Source: Variovorax paradoxus NBRC 15149 (GTDB lineage Bacteria > Pseudomonadota > Gammaproteobacteria > Burkholderiales > Burkholderiaceae_C). From it: a DNA stretch of 64,000 nucleotides. The stretch is taken from positions 2,542,001 to 2,606,000 of the forward strand of contig NZ_BCUT01000001.1 in the NCBI RefSeq assembly GCF_001591365.1, given 5' to 3'. Made by a program: the position numbers and the translations under genes. Every line of letters begins with the position of its first letter. Positions within the stretch are counted from its first letter, which is position 1. Shown piece by piece: positions 1 through 7,841 of this stretch. The notes under the pieces are model-generated. The model did no database searches. It was not told where the DNA came from and was given only the letters and a program-made list of their open reading frames with translations.

Positions 1-253
1 CGGCCCGCGCCTCGGCAACGCGGCCCTCGACGAAGCTGGCATTCGGATACGCGAGCACCTTGGCGCGCGCATCGGCAATCATCTTCAGCGGCGGCGTGCC
101 GTCCTGCCCGAAGAAGCCGTGCGAGGCCGCGGCGAAGCGGTTGCGCGGCGCGCCCGCATCGACGATGCAGACCGTTTTTCGCGCGCGCGCAAGCTGCAGG
201 GCAGCGGAAAGGCCGGCAAAGCTGCCGCCCACGACCAGAGCGTCATAGTGCAT
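1..253 (-). CDS. NAD(P)/FAD-dependent oxidoreductase, thioredoxin-reductase-like (N-terminus only)
   Basis: Only the first 84 residues are present; the gene runs off the left edge. The protein opens with MHYDALVVGGSFAGLSAAL, a Rossmann dinucleotide-binding fold with the motif GGSFAGLSAA near residues 9-18, followed by an acidic end of strand 2 (CIVDAG), as in FAD-binding thioredoxin-reductase-like proteins. The segment APRNRFAAASHGFFGQDG is typical of the small thioredoxin-reductase-like family that often partners Rrf2 regulators. The start ATG lies at 251-253 and overlaps the end of the upstream rrf2 gene by 11 bases, so the two are probably translated from one message. Substrate unknown; the catalytic part lies outside the window. 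Confidence 0.85.
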   Translation of the reverse strand, partial: MHYDALVVGGSFAGLSAALQLARARKTVCIVDAGAPRNRFAAASHGFFGQDGTPPLKMIADARAKVLAYPNASFVEGRVAEARA

Positions 254-704
254 GTTCGATGTCCTTGCGAGTAAAGCCGCCGCCCGTCATGCGGCGATGA
301 AAATCCCTGGAAAGATCGGCCAGCGTGATGCTGTTGAAACGCTCGAGCAGCAGGGCCTCGGCCTCGCGGCAGGCGCCGTCGAGCGCCGCATTCACGGCCT
401 GCTCGACGATGCAGCCCGGGCTCTCGGTGCGGTTGCCCATGGCCAGCAGCGCCGGAGATCCCACCGCCTGGTGGATGTCGCCGAGCGTCACGGCATCGAG
501 CGGGCACGACAGCACCCAGCCGCCGCCATGGCCCTTGGCCGAACTCACGAAGCCCGCCTCGCGCAGGCCTGCCATGACCCGGCGCACCACGACGGGATGG
601 GTCTGCATGGCCATGGCCAGCGATTCGGAGGTGACGGGCCCCTCCATCTCGGCCATGTGCAGCAGTGCGTGGAGAACACCTGAAAGCTTGCTGTCTCGTT
701 TCAT
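243..704 (-). CDS. Rrf2 family transcriptional regulator
   Basis: A 153-residue protein of the usual Rrf2 length. It has an N-terminal winged helix (residues 8-66, with SESLAMAMQTHPVVVRRVMAGL as helix-turn-helix and the wing GHGGGW) and a C-terminal dimerisation helix. Cysteines are at 67, 98 and 112; their spacing is not the compact triad of the iron-sulfur sensors IscR/NsrR, so an FeS cluster is doubtful and a thiol-based or cofactor-free sensor is possible. It overlaps the flavoprotein gene downstream. A GCAAC-N7-GTTGC inverted repeat touches its start codon and is a plausible autoregulatory operator. The effector cannot be told from sequence. Confidence 0.9.
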   Translation of the reverse strand: MKRDSKLSGVLHALLHMAEMEGPVTSESLAMAMQTHPVVVRRVMAGLREAGFVSSAKGHGGGWVLSCPLDAVTLGDIHQAVGSPALLAMGNRTESPGCIVEQAVNAALDGACREAEALLLERFNSITLADLSRDFHRRMTGGGFTRKDIEHAL

Positions 705-721
705 GCAACATTATTAGTTGC
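705..721. promoter_or_regulatory. Candidate Rrf2 operator (inverted repeat)
   Basis: GCAAC at 705-709 and GTTGC at 717-721 form an inverted repeat around ATTATTA, immediately upstream of the Rrf2 start codon. The AT-rich core stands out in this GC-rich DNA and could also supply a -10 element. Assignment to the Rrf2 protein is inferred from position only. Confidence 0.4.
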
Positions 722-955
722 GTGAAATCGGAAGCGCTCGAGAGGGCTGCATTTGACCCTGCGGGCATTGCGGTTGCCTTCCCCCGGGGAGGGGCGCGCC
801 GCCTAACGCACGACCCCCCATTCCGGACGACGGAGGCGTCCCACACGCGCCGGGGGCCACCTCGCACACGGCGACATGTGCGCAGGTGGTCACGGTAGCG
901 ACCGAACTGGCCCAAAGCCGGTTCAGGGACCATTCAACGAAAGGAAAAGTCACCT

Positions 956-1495
956 ATGAAGCAGCAACAACACAAATCCCTTTTCGTCGGCGCCTTGCTC
1001 GCAGGCCTTCTTGCCATGAGCGGCTTCGCACAGGCACAGAGCGTAGGCGTTGGCGTGGGCGTGAATGCCGACGTCAACACATCGGGCAGCGCGACCGCGC
1101 CCCAACGCCAAGGCGCCGCGGGCGCCGGTGCACGCACCGAGGGAAGTGCCGGCGGCAGTGCCGCCACGAATGCCGGCGTGCAGCCGGTCGAAGTCCCCGG
1201 CAAGGCCGCAGGCGGGCTGGGCAACACCCTGGGCGGCGTGGTCGGCGGCGCGACGGGTGCGGTCGGCGGTGCCACCAACGCAGTCGGCGGTGCGACCAGC
1301 GCCGTGGGCGGTGCCACCAATGCCGCGACTGGCGCGGCCGGCAACGTGACCGGCGCGACCAATGTCGTCGGTGACACGGTGGGCGGCGTGACCGGTGCCG
1401 CAGGCTCGGCCGGCGGCGCGCTGAAGGCACCGGCCGTGGGCGCCAAGGCCAGCGGCAAGGCCAAGGGATCCGGCGCGGTCGACGTCAAGAAATAA
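956..1495 (+). CDS. Secreted Gly/Ala-rich repetitive protein, function unknown
   Basis: This 179-residue protein has a clear signal peptide (residues 1-28: basic start, hydrophobic core, FAQAQ cleavage region). The mature part is almost entirely Gly, Ala, Val, Thr and Asn. It contains degenerate repeats of about seven residues of the type GGATNAV between roughly residues 97 and 150, then a short lysine-rich tail. No catalytic motif is visible and it has no cysteine after the signal. The start is supported by the ribosome site AAAGGAAAAG. It stands alone between the divergent rrf2 gene and a strong terminator. The family is unknown to me; a structural, adhesive or intrinsically disordered envelope role is only a guess. 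Confidence 0.75.
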   Translation: MKQQQHKSLFVGALLAGLLAMSGFAQAQSVGVGVGVNADVNTSGSATAPQRQGAAGAGARTEGSAGGSAATNAGVQPVEVPGKAAGGLGNTLGGVVGGATGAVGGATNAVGGATSAVGGATNAATGAAGNVTGATNVVGDTVGGVTGAAGSAGGALKAPAVGAKASGKAKGSGAVDVKK

Positions 1496-1514
1496 GCACT
1501 TCGCTCAGGGAAAG

Positions 1515-1547
1515 AAGCCCGCGGTGCGCCTGCGCCGCGGGCTTTTT
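1515..1547 (+). terminator. Rho-independent terminator, probably bidirectional
   Basis: A perfect 10-bp stem (AAGCCCGCGG at 1515-1524 pairing with 1535-1544) with a 10-base loop is followed by T residues to 1547. It lies between the convergent secreted-protein gene and the maoC-like gene; the opposite strand also has a short pyrimidine tail, so it may stop both. Confidence 0.85.
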
Positions 1548-1990
1548 CAATGGCTTGCTTCCAGCCTGAACAGGCTGGTCACTTCCACGTCGAGCACCAT
1601 CAGCTCGCGCTGGTTGAAGAGCCGCCAGCGCCAGCGCAGGATGCCGAGCGTGGGCCGCTTTTCGGAGCGCCGCGCCTCGATGACGTCGGCCACCAGCCGC
1701 AAGGCATCGCCGGGCCGCACCGGATGCGGCCAGCGCACATGCTCGAGCCCCGGCGAGGCAAAAGATTCCGAGCCCCTGAGCGCGGCATCGACCACGAGCC
1801 GCATCGCGATCGAGCAGGTGTGCCAGCCGCTCGCGATCAGCCCGCCGAAGGCGCTGTCCGCCGCGGCGACGGCGTCGGTGTGGAACCACTGCGGGTCGTA
1901 GGCCTGCGCAAAGCCGATGAGCTCCGCTTCGGACACGACATAGGGTCCGGCCTCGATGACCTGGCCGGGGTGGAAGTCGGCGAACTTCAT
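1547..1990 (-). CDS. MaoC-like hot-dog dehydratase of the box operon
   Basis: This 147-residue protein has the single hot-dog fold of MaoC/(R)-specific enoyl-CoA hydratases. The segment YDPQWFHTD (residues about 31-39) carries the Asp and His expected in the hydratase active site, and FGGLIASGWHT (48-58) is the conserved central helix region. It lies 10 bp downstream of boxA and is the last gene of the leftward boxCBA operon, so it probably hydrates an acyl-CoA intermediate or a related ester during aerobic benzoyl-CoA degradation. No classic box gene has this role, so the substrate is an inference. Confidence 0.85.
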   Translation of the reverse strand: MKFADFHPGQVIEAGPYVVSEAELIGFAQAYDPQWFHTDAVAAADSAFGGLIASGWHTCSIAMRLVVDAALRGSESFASPGLEHVRWPHPVRPGDALRLVADVIEARRSEKRPTLGILRWRWRLFNQRELMVLDVEVTSLFRLEASH

Positions 1991-2000
1991 TCGCCGCAGC

Positions 2001-3287
2001 TTAATAGGTTTCGAGGTGCAGGCGGCCTTCGCGCTTCAATGCGGCACCCACGGTGTCCCAGTCCAGGCCCGCTTCCTTCGCCACGTCGCGCAAGGCAAGC
2101 ACCACGCCCTCTTCCATGCTCTTGAGCCCGCATACGTAGAAGTGGCTCGCACCGTCCTTCAGCAACGCGGCCAGGTCGGCGGCGCGTTCGCGCATCAGGT
2201 CCTGCACGTAGCGCCTGGGTTGGCCCGGCGTGCGCGAGAACGCGAGGTTGATGTCGATGAAGTCCTTGGGCAGCGACTGCAGCGGCCCGAAGTACGGCAG
2301 CTCCTGCTGCGTGCGCGCGCCGAAGAACAGCATGAGCTTGCCGCCTTCGAACTTGCCGCTCTTGCGCAGGCGCCGGCGCCATTCGGTCATGGCGCGCATC
2401 GGCGCGCTGCCGGTGCCGGTGCAGATCATCACGATGTGCGACCTGGGATGGTTCGGCATCAGGAACGAGGAACCGAAGGGCCCCACCACCTGCACCGTGT
2501 CGCCGACCTTCAGGTCGCAGACGTAGTTGGAGCACACGCCGCGCACCGGGTCGCCCTGGTGGTCTTCGGTCACGCGCTTCACGGTGAGCGACACGTTGTT
2601 GTAGCCGGGCCGCTCGCCGTTGCGCGGGCTCGCAACCGAGTACTGGCGCGCATGGTGGCGTTTGCCGATGGCATCGACGCCCGGCGGCACGATGCCGATC
2701 GACTGGCCTTCGAGCACCGGGAACGGCACCACGCCGAAGTCGAGCACGATGTGGTGGGTCTCGCTGTCGAAGCCCGCCTCGGTGCAGTTGAAGTTGCCCA
2801 CCACGGTGGCCGTGGTCGGCGACTTCGGCGCAAAGAGGTTGGTGTAGGCGTGCGCGGCCGACCAGGGCGGCACGGTGGCGCCGTACTGGGCCGAGTTGAA
2901 GACCGGCTCGATGGCGTCGACGGCGGTCTGGCTCGATGCGGGCGCGGCAGCCGGCGCGGCTTCATCGCCGGCCTCGGAGGCGGAAACGCCCGCGGCCTCG
3001 AGCTCCTCGGGCGTGAGCTCCGCGGGCAGCGATTCCCAGCTGAGCTGTTCCTCGATCGTGTAGGCACGCACCAGCGGCATGGTGCGCCAGTTGTCGATCG
3101 AGCCCGTGGGGCACGGCGAGATGCAGGCCATGCAGCCATTGCAGATGTCGGCGCGCACGACGTAGTTGTTGTCGTCGTGCGTGATCGCGTTGACGGGGCA
3201 GGTGGCCTCGCAGGTGTTGCAGCGGATGCAGATCTCGGGGTCGATCAGGTGCTGCTTGATGACCCCGGCTTCAACGGCCATGTCCAT
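2001..3287 (-). CDS. boxA: Benzoyl-CoA 2,3-epoxidase, reductase component BoxA
   Basis: BoxA passes electrons from NADPH through FAD and iron-sulfur clusters to the di-iron epoxidase BoxB. The 428-residue protein begins with a two-cluster ferredoxin domain: cysteines 20, 23, 26, 30 and 49, 52, 55, 59 form two CxxCxxCxxxCP motifs for [4Fe-4S] clusters. A low-complexity Ala/Pro/Glu linker follows (about residues 90-125). The C-terminal half is a ferredoxin-NADP reductase domain with RQYSVASPR for FAD and GTGSAPMRA for NADPH. The start ATG has the ribosome site TAGGAG. It follows boxB, separated by a REP-like inverted repeat. Confidence 0.97.
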   Translation of the reverse strand: MDMAVEAGVIKQHLIDPEICIRCNTCEATCPVNAITHDDNNYVVRADICNGCMACISPCPTGSIDNWRTMPLVRAYTIEEQLSWESLPAELTPEELEAAGVSASEAGDEAAPAAAPASSQTAVDAIEPVFNSAQYGATVPPWSAAHAYTNLFAPKSPTTATVVGNFNCTEAGFDSETHHIVLDFGVVPFPVLEGQSIGIVPPGVDAIGKRHHARQYSVASPRNGERPGYNNVSLTVKRVTEDHQGDPVRGVCSNYVCDLKVGDTVQVVGPFGSSFLMPNHPRSHIVMICTGTGSAPMRAMTEWRRRLRKSGKFEGGKLMLFFGARTQQELPYFGPLQSLPKDFIDINLAFSRTPGQPRRYVQDLMRERAADLAALLKDGASHFYVCGLKSMEEGVVLALRDVAKEAGLDWDTVGAALKREGRLHLETY

Positions 3288-3300
3288 GTTGTTCTCCTAG

Positions 3301-3400
3301 AGCCCTCCCCTTTCGGGGGAGGGTTGGGTGGGGGCTTGCGGCGCTTGTCGTGGTCGCGCTGCTGGCCCCCATCCCAGCCTTCCCCCGGGAGGGGAAGGAG
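3301..3400. repeat. REP-like inverted-repeat element A (between boxB and boxA)
   Basis: CCCTCCCC pairs with GGGGGAGGG at 3303-3323, and CCTTCCCC pairs with GGGGAAGG at 3378-3398. In addition, GGGTGGGGGC near 3326 is complementary to GCCCCCATCCC near 3365. The whole block can fold into a branched hairpin between two cistrons of one operon. Elements B (11455-11573) and C (15584-15693) have the same design. Confidence 0.7.
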
Positions 3401-3415
3401 CAATACCAATACCAA

Positions 3416-4843
3416 TCAACCGAAACGCACGTACTCGAAATCCACCGGCTGGCGGTTGATGCCCATCACCGGCGGCGAGATCCAGCCTGCGAACTTGCCG
3501 GGCTCGACCACGCGGCCCATCAACGATGCCACGAAAGCGAAGTCTTCGGCGCTCGGCAGCCATTCATTGCGCTTGGCGGCCCATTCGACCTCGTTCACCA
3601 CGCGGCCCTCGGGCGACATCTTGATGCCGGCGAGCGCGCCGATCTGGCGGTTGAAGGCCTTGTGCGGCACGGTCAGGCGCGTGGGGATGCCGGCCTTCTC
3701 GAGCACCTTGTTCCAGCGGCCGACGCCGGCCACCGAGTCCTTGATGAAGTCGTCGCGCAGCACTTCGTTGAGTGCGTTGAGCATCGGCACGTCCTTTTCG
3801 ACGAGTTGGCCGTCCTTGACCTCGAGCACCTTGTAGGTCTGGCCCTTGAGCACGTGGTCGTCGCCGCGCTTGCCTTCCTCGTAGCGGCCCTTCAGGCCCG
3901 AGCTGTAGAAGATGGCGGCGTTGCTCGACTGGTCGGCGCCGAACAGGTCGATCGTCACGCTGTAGTGGAAGTTCAGGTAGCGCTGGATGGTGCCAAGGTC
4001 GATGGCGCCGGCCGCGCGCACCTTCTGCGCGTCGTCGGTCTTGAGTTCGTTCATGACCTGCGCGGTGCGCGCCAGCACGCGCGAGACGCCGCTCTCGCCC
4101 ACGAACATGTGGTGCGCTTCCTCGGTCAGCATGAACTTGGTGGTGCGCGCGAGCGGATCGAAGGCGCTCTCGGCCAGCGCGGCCAGCTGGAACTTGCCGT
4201 CGCGGTCGGTGAAGTAGGTGAACATGAAGAACGCGAGCCAGTCGGGCGTCTTCTCGTTGAAGGCACCCAGGATGCGCGGGTTGTCCTGGTCGCCCGAGGT
4301 GCGCTGCAAGAGCGCCTCGGCTTCCTCGCGGCCGTCGCGGCCGAAGTGCTTGTGCAGCAGGTAGACCATGGCCCACAGGTGGCGGCCCTCTTCCACGTTG
4401 ATCTGGAACAGGTTGCGCAGGTCGTACATGCTCGGCGCGGTCAGGCCCAGGTGGCGCTGCTGCTCGACCGATGCGGGCTCGGTGTCGCCCTGCGTCACGA
4501 TGATGCGGCGCAGGTTGGCGCGGTGTTCGCCGGGCACGTCCTGCCAGGCCTTCTCGCCCTTGTGGTCGCCGAAGTGGATCTCGCGGTTGGCATCGCCCGG
4601 GTTCAGGAAGATGCCCCAGCGGTAGTCGCGCATCTTCACGTGGCCGAACTGGGCCCAGCCCTGCGGGTCGACGCTCACGGCCGTGCGCAGGTAGACCTCG
4701 TGGTTGGTCGAGCCCTCGGGGCCCACGTCGTCCCACCAGTTGATGAAGTTGGGCTGCCAGCCTTCGAGCGCGCGCTGCAGCGTGCGGTCTTCGCCGAGGT
4801 TGACGTTGTTGGGGATCTTCTCGCTGTAGTTGATCGTGCTCAT
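3416..4843 (-). CDS. boxB: Benzoyl-CoA 2,3-epoxidase, oxygenase component BoxB
   Basis: BoxB is the di-iron oxygenase that converts benzoyl-CoA to the 2,3-epoxide. The 475-residue product has the usual family length and the two carboxylate-histidine motifs of the di-iron centre, EEGRH at 151-155 and EEAHH at 241-245. The open frame continues far upstream, but the ATG at 4841-4843 (MSTINYSEKIPNN) matches the family start and is preceded by AAGGAA. It lies 41 bp after boxC and before boxA, the classic boxCBA order. Function is assigned by clear family resemblance. Confidence 0.97.
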   Translation of the reverse strand: MSTINYSEKIPNNVNLGEDRTLQRALEGWQPNFINWWDDVGPEGSTNHEVYLRTAVSVDPQGWAQFGHVKMRDYRWGIFLNPGDANREIHFGDHKGEKAWQDVPGEHRANLRRIIVTQGDTEPASVEQQRHLGLTAPSMYDLRNLFQINVEEGRHLWAMVYLLHKHFGRDGREEAEALLQRTSGDQDNPRILGAFNEKTPDWLAFFMFTYFTDRDGKFQLAALAESAFDPLARTTKFMLTEEAHHMFVGESGVSRVLARTAQVMNELKTDDAQKVRAAGAIDLGTIQRYLNFHYSVTIDLFGADQSSNAAIFYSSGLKGRYEEGKRGDDHVLKGQTYKVLEVKDGQLVEKDVPMLNALNEVLRDDFIKDSVAGVGRWNKVLEKAGIPTRLTVPHKAFNRQIGALAGIKMSPEGRVVNEVEWAAKRNEWLPSAEDFAFVASLMGRVVEPGKFAGWISPPVMGINRQPVDFEYVRFG

Positions 4844-4884
4844 CGCTGTTCCTTGGGTTGTGCGGACTGGGGGTTCTTCTTCAT

Positions 4885-6561
4885 TCAGACGCGGTTCAAG
4901 TCGAAGCCGGCTTTCTGGCCGGTGCCGTAGACCTTGAGCGCGCCCTTTTCGCCGACGGCGTTGGGGCGGTTGAAGATCCAGTTCTGCCAGGCGGTGAGCC
5001 GGCCGAAGATGCGGGTGGCCATGTTCTCTTTGCTGGCGAAGCGCAGGTTGGCTTCGAGGCCGGTGAGCGCATCGGGCGACATGGCGGCGCGCTCCTCGAC
5101 GGCGATGCGGATCTCGTCGTCCCAGTCGATGTCGTCGGGCGCGGCGGTGACGAGGCCGAGCTTCAGTGCTTCGTCGGCATCGAGCGGCTTGCCGGCCGCG
5201 GCGCGGGCGGCGTCCAGCGGCGCGGCCTCTTCGTAGAAGCGGCGCTGCAGGCGGCTCTGGTCGTTCACCATCGGGAAGAAGCCGAAGTTGAATTCGTTGA
5301 GCACGAGCTTCGGTGCGCGCGCGGCATCGTCGGGCAGCGCGAGCATGTAGCTGCGGTCGGCCGCAAAGGCCAGCTCGGCCAGCGTGCCGGCAAAGCACGA
5401 GCCGGCTTCGACCAGCGCGAACAGGCTGCGCGACGACACGTCCAGCCGCGCCAGCGTGCGGCGCAGCGCGCCGATGGTCTCGCGCACCAGCCAGTGGTCC
5501 TTGTGGGCCAGCATCAGGGCGTCCGATGCGAGCACGGCGGCCGCGTCGCCTTCGGTCTTGAGCAGCCAGGTGCCGATGTCGAGCTCGTTGGTGCGCAGGT
5601 TGAGGATGGCGTCGTCGAGCTCGCGGCACACGGCCAGCGGCCACCAGGCGGCGCCCGCAGCCTCGATGGCGGCAATGTCGGCCGGCTGCGTGCCGGTGGG
5701 TGCCTTGACGGTGATCGTGGCGGTGCGCTTGCTGCGGTCGATCTTCACGTCGACGTTCGAATAGGCGATGCCGTCGGCGCTGTCGGTGCGCTCGAGCCGG
5801 GTCAGCGCCACGCCCTTGCCGCTGGCCGGGCGGTCGCTCGCGGCGGCCAGCTGCGCGGCACGCTCCTGCACGGCGGCGGCAAACTGCGCGGGCTTGGCCA
5901 CGGCATCGACCAGGCGCCAGTCGACCGCGCGCTGGCCGCGCACGCCTTCGACGCTGGTGCAGAAGATGTCGGCGAGGTCATGGCGCACATGGCGCTTGTC
6001 GGTCACGCGGGTCAGGCCGCCGGTGCCGGGCAGCACGCCGAGCAGCGGCACCTCGGGCAGCGAGACCGAGGAAGAGCGGTCGTCCACCAGCAGGATCTCG
6101 TCGCAGGCCAGCGCCAGCTCGTAGCCGCCGCCGGCGCAGGCGCCGTTCACGGCCGCGATGAACTTCAGGCCCGAATGCTTCGACGAATCCTCGATGCCGT
6201 TGCGCGTCTCGTTGGTGAACTTGCAGAAGTTCACCTTCCAGGCATGGCTCGACACGCCCAGCATGAAGATGTTGGCGCCCGAGCAGAAGATGCGGTCCTT
6301 GCCGCTGGTGACGATCACGCTGCGCACTTCAGGGTGCTCGAAGCGCACGCGGTTGAGCGCGTCGTTCAGTTCGATGTCCACGCCCAGGTCGTAGCTGTTG
6401 AGCTTGAGCTTGTAGCCGGGGCGGATGCCGCCGTCTTCCGCGATGTCGAGCACCAGGCGCGCCACCGGGCCTTCGAAGCTGAGCTTCCAGTGCCTGTATT
6501 GCGCGGGTTCGATGCGGTAGTCGACGCGCAGAGGCGCCTGAAGGGTCGTGGTCTCGGTCAT
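4885..6561 (-). CDS. boxC: 2,3-epoxybenzoyl-CoA dihydrolase BoxC
   Basis: BoxC opens the ring of 2,3-epoxybenzoyl-CoA by hydrolysis, giving 3,4-dehydroadipyl-CoA semialdehyde and formate. The 558-residue protein contains two crotonase-like modules. The first is recognised by NGACAGGGYELALACDEIL, where the Gly-rich segment forms the oxyanion hole; the second is more divergent. The open frame extends upstream to 6681, but the ATG at 6559-6561 (MTETTTLQAPLRVDY) has the ribosome site AGGAGA and lies correctly behind the promoter at 6631-6659. It is the first gene of the leftward boxCBA-maoC operon. Confidence 0.96.
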   Translation of the reverse strand: MTETTTLQAPLRVDYRIEPAQYRHWKLSFEGPVARLVLDIAEDGGIRPGYKLKLNSYDLGVDIELNDALNRVRFEHPEVRSVIVTSGKDRIFCSGANIFMLGVSSHAWKVNFCKFTNETRNGIEDSSKHSGLKFIAAVNGACAGGGYELALACDEILLVDDRSSSVSLPEVPLLGVLPGTGGLTRVTDKRHVRHDLADIFCTSVEGVRGQRAVDWRLVDAVAKPAQFAAAVQERAAQLAAASDRPASGKGVALTRLERTDSADGIAYSNVDVKIDRSKRTATITVKAPTGTQPADIAAIEAAGAAWWPLAVCRELDDAILNLRTNELDIGTWLLKTEGDAAAVLASDALMLAHKDHWLVRETIGALRRTLARLDVSSRSLFALVEAGSCFAGTLAELAFAADRSYMLALPDDAARAPKLVLNEFNFGFFPMVNDQSRLQRRFYEEAAPLDAARAAAGKPLDADEALKLGLVTAAPDDIDWDDEIRIAVEERAAMSPDALTGLEANLRFASKENMATRIFGRLTAWQNWIFNRPNAVGEKGALKVYGTGQKAGFDLNRV

Positions 6562-6604
6562 ACGGAAGTCTCCTGTGGGGGCAGATGCGAAACCGGAAGA
6601 ATAA

Positions 6605-6659
6605 TGCAACTTCTGGCGTCGATGACATGCATCATGCTGCATGCGAACAGGCAAGTCAA
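6605..6659 (-). promoter_or_regulatory. boxC promoter with TGCA operator motifs
   Basis: Read leftward, TTGACT (complement of 6654-6659) and CATGAT (complement of 6631-6636) form a -35/-10 pair with a 17-bp spacer. Three palindromic TGCA motifs lie at 6605-6608, 6628-6631 and 6638-6641, overlapping or flanking the -10. The related regulators BzdR and BoxR are known to bind TGCA-containing operators, so BoxR repression here is likely. Confidence 0.65.
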
Positions 6660-6690
6660 TGCCTGAAGCGCTTTTTTTCAAAACTTCAGT

Positions 6691-7641
6691 TCAGGCGCCG
6701 GTGCCGATCGCCTGGCGGGCCACCGTGCGCAGCGCCTGGAAGCTCTGCGCCAGCGTCTTGCCGCTGGTGTCCACCGAGAGATCGGCCTTCGAATAGAAGG
6801 CGGCGCGGCCGTTCAGGATGCGGCGCAGGTCTTCCATGGCTTCCTTGCTGGCGGCCATGGGGCGGGTGTCGCCCTGCGCGGCCACGCGGCCCATGTGCTC
6901 CTCGGGCGCGGCCTGCAGCCACACGGTGGTGCAGTGCGCGAGCAGCTCGTTGAAGGTGGCGGGGTCCGAGACGATGCCGCCCGGCGTGGCGATGACCACC
7001 TCGCCGTAGATCTGGATGGCTTCCTCGAGCGCGCGGCGCTCGTAGCGGCGGTAGGCGTTGGTGCCGTAGAGGTCGTGGATCTCGCGCACGCTGCAGCCTG
7101 CGAGCTTCTCGATGTCGCGGCTCAGTTCCACGAAGGGCACGTCGAGGTCGTCGGCCAGCATCTGCCCGAGCGTCGACTTGCCCGCGCCGCGCAGGCCCAC
7201 GAGCGCAATGCGGCGGTGGCGCGCCGGATCGACCGAGGCCGTGCCCAGCAGCTCACCCACGGCCACGCGCACGCGGCGCAGGTCGGCCTCGCTGCGGTTC
7301 TCTAGCAGCTCGCGGATCAGCAGCCACTCGGGCGAGCTGGTGGTCACGTCGCCGACCAGCTCGGCCAGCGAGCAGTGCAGCGCGCCGGCCACCTGCTGCA
7401 GCACCAGGATCGACGCATTGCCGATGCCGTATTCGAGATTGGCCAGATGCCGCTCCGACACGTCGGCCGCAATGGCCACCGCCTTGCGCGTGAGGCCGCG
7501 CTGCGCGCGCAGGTTGCGCACGCGCTCGCCCAATGCCGCCAGCAATGGATTCTTGGCCTCCCCGGCCGGTGCCGCGGGGTTGCCGGCGCGCTGGCCTTCT
7601 TCGGGCGCGGGGGCCAGCACCGCGTCTACGTGCTCGTTCAT
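6691..7641 (-). CDS. boxR: BoxR, benzoyl-CoA-responsive repressor (HTH plus shikimate-kinase-like domain)
   Basis: This 316-residue regulator belongs to the BzdR/BoxR family. An N-terminal XRE-type helix-turn-helix spans about residues 36-95 (RKAVAIAADVSERHLANLE). A linker follows to about 140, then a shikimate-kinase-like domain with a P-loop, GLRGAGKS, at 149-156. In characterised members this kinase-like domain binds benzoyl-CoA and releases repression of the degradation genes. The first 30 residues are an Ala/Pro-rich extension. It lies upstream of boxC on the same strand and divergent from the boxD operon, which suits control of both. Its own promoter carries a TGCA site overlapping the -10. 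Confidence 0.95.
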   Translation of the reverse strand: MNEHVDAVLAPAPEEGQRAGNPAAPAGEAKNPLLAALGERVRNLRAQRGLTRKAVAIAADVSERHLANLEYGIGNASILVLQQVAGALHCSLAELVGDVTTSSPEWLLIRELLENRSEADLRRVRVAVGELLGTASVDPARHRRIALVGLRGAGKSTLGQMLADDLDVPFVELSRDIEKLAGCSVREIHDLYGTNAYRRYERRALEEAIQIYGEVVIATPGGIVSDPATFNELLAHCTTVWLQAAPEEHMGRVAAQGDTRPMAASKEAMEDLRRILNGRAAFYSKADLSVDTSGKTLAQSFQALRTVARQAIGTGA

Positions 7642-7694
7642 GCATGTCCTCGTTCTTGGCCGGGATTGTGCGCGCTCAGGGTAAACACCATAGA

Positions 7695-7776
7695 TGCACT
7701 ATATTGCTTGACACCCATGGAGTCGATGCTTATCGTTCGGCCACAAGCAAGATACTGCACGCGCACCAATCCTGCA
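7695..7776 (+). promoter_or_regulatory. Rightward box-operon promoter with TGCA motifs
   Basis: TTGACA at 7708-7713 and TATCGT at 7731-7736 have a 17-bp spacer and precede the cupin-boxD-ligase operon. TGCA motifs at 7695-7698, 7756-7759 and 7773-7776 flank the promoter; the last is followed by AGGTA, close to the TGCA...GGNTA pattern reported for BzdR operators. Confidence 0.65.
7698..7726 (-). promoter_or_regulatory. boxR promoter
   Basis: Read leftward, TCGACT (complement of 7721-7726) and TATAGT (complement of 7698-7703) are separated by 17 bp. The TGCA motif at 7695-7698 touches the -10, suggesting autoregulation. This promoter overlaps the rightward box promoter on the other strand. 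Confidence 0.55.
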
Positions 7777-7841
7777 AGGTAGTCCGAAAGTTCGCTGCGC
7801 CATTCACCCTGCCAGCCAGCCTCCAAAAAGGAAGCCCGCCC

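Noticed and set aside
1956-3836. Long plus-strand frame across boxA and boxB
   Set aside because: Antisense to boxA with its eight ferredoxin cysteines; no family resemblance.
6661-6690. CTGAAG...CTTCAG near a T-tract as boxR terminator
   Set aside because: Short stem with a 15-base loop and the T-tract inside the loop, not after the stem. boxR may read into boxC.
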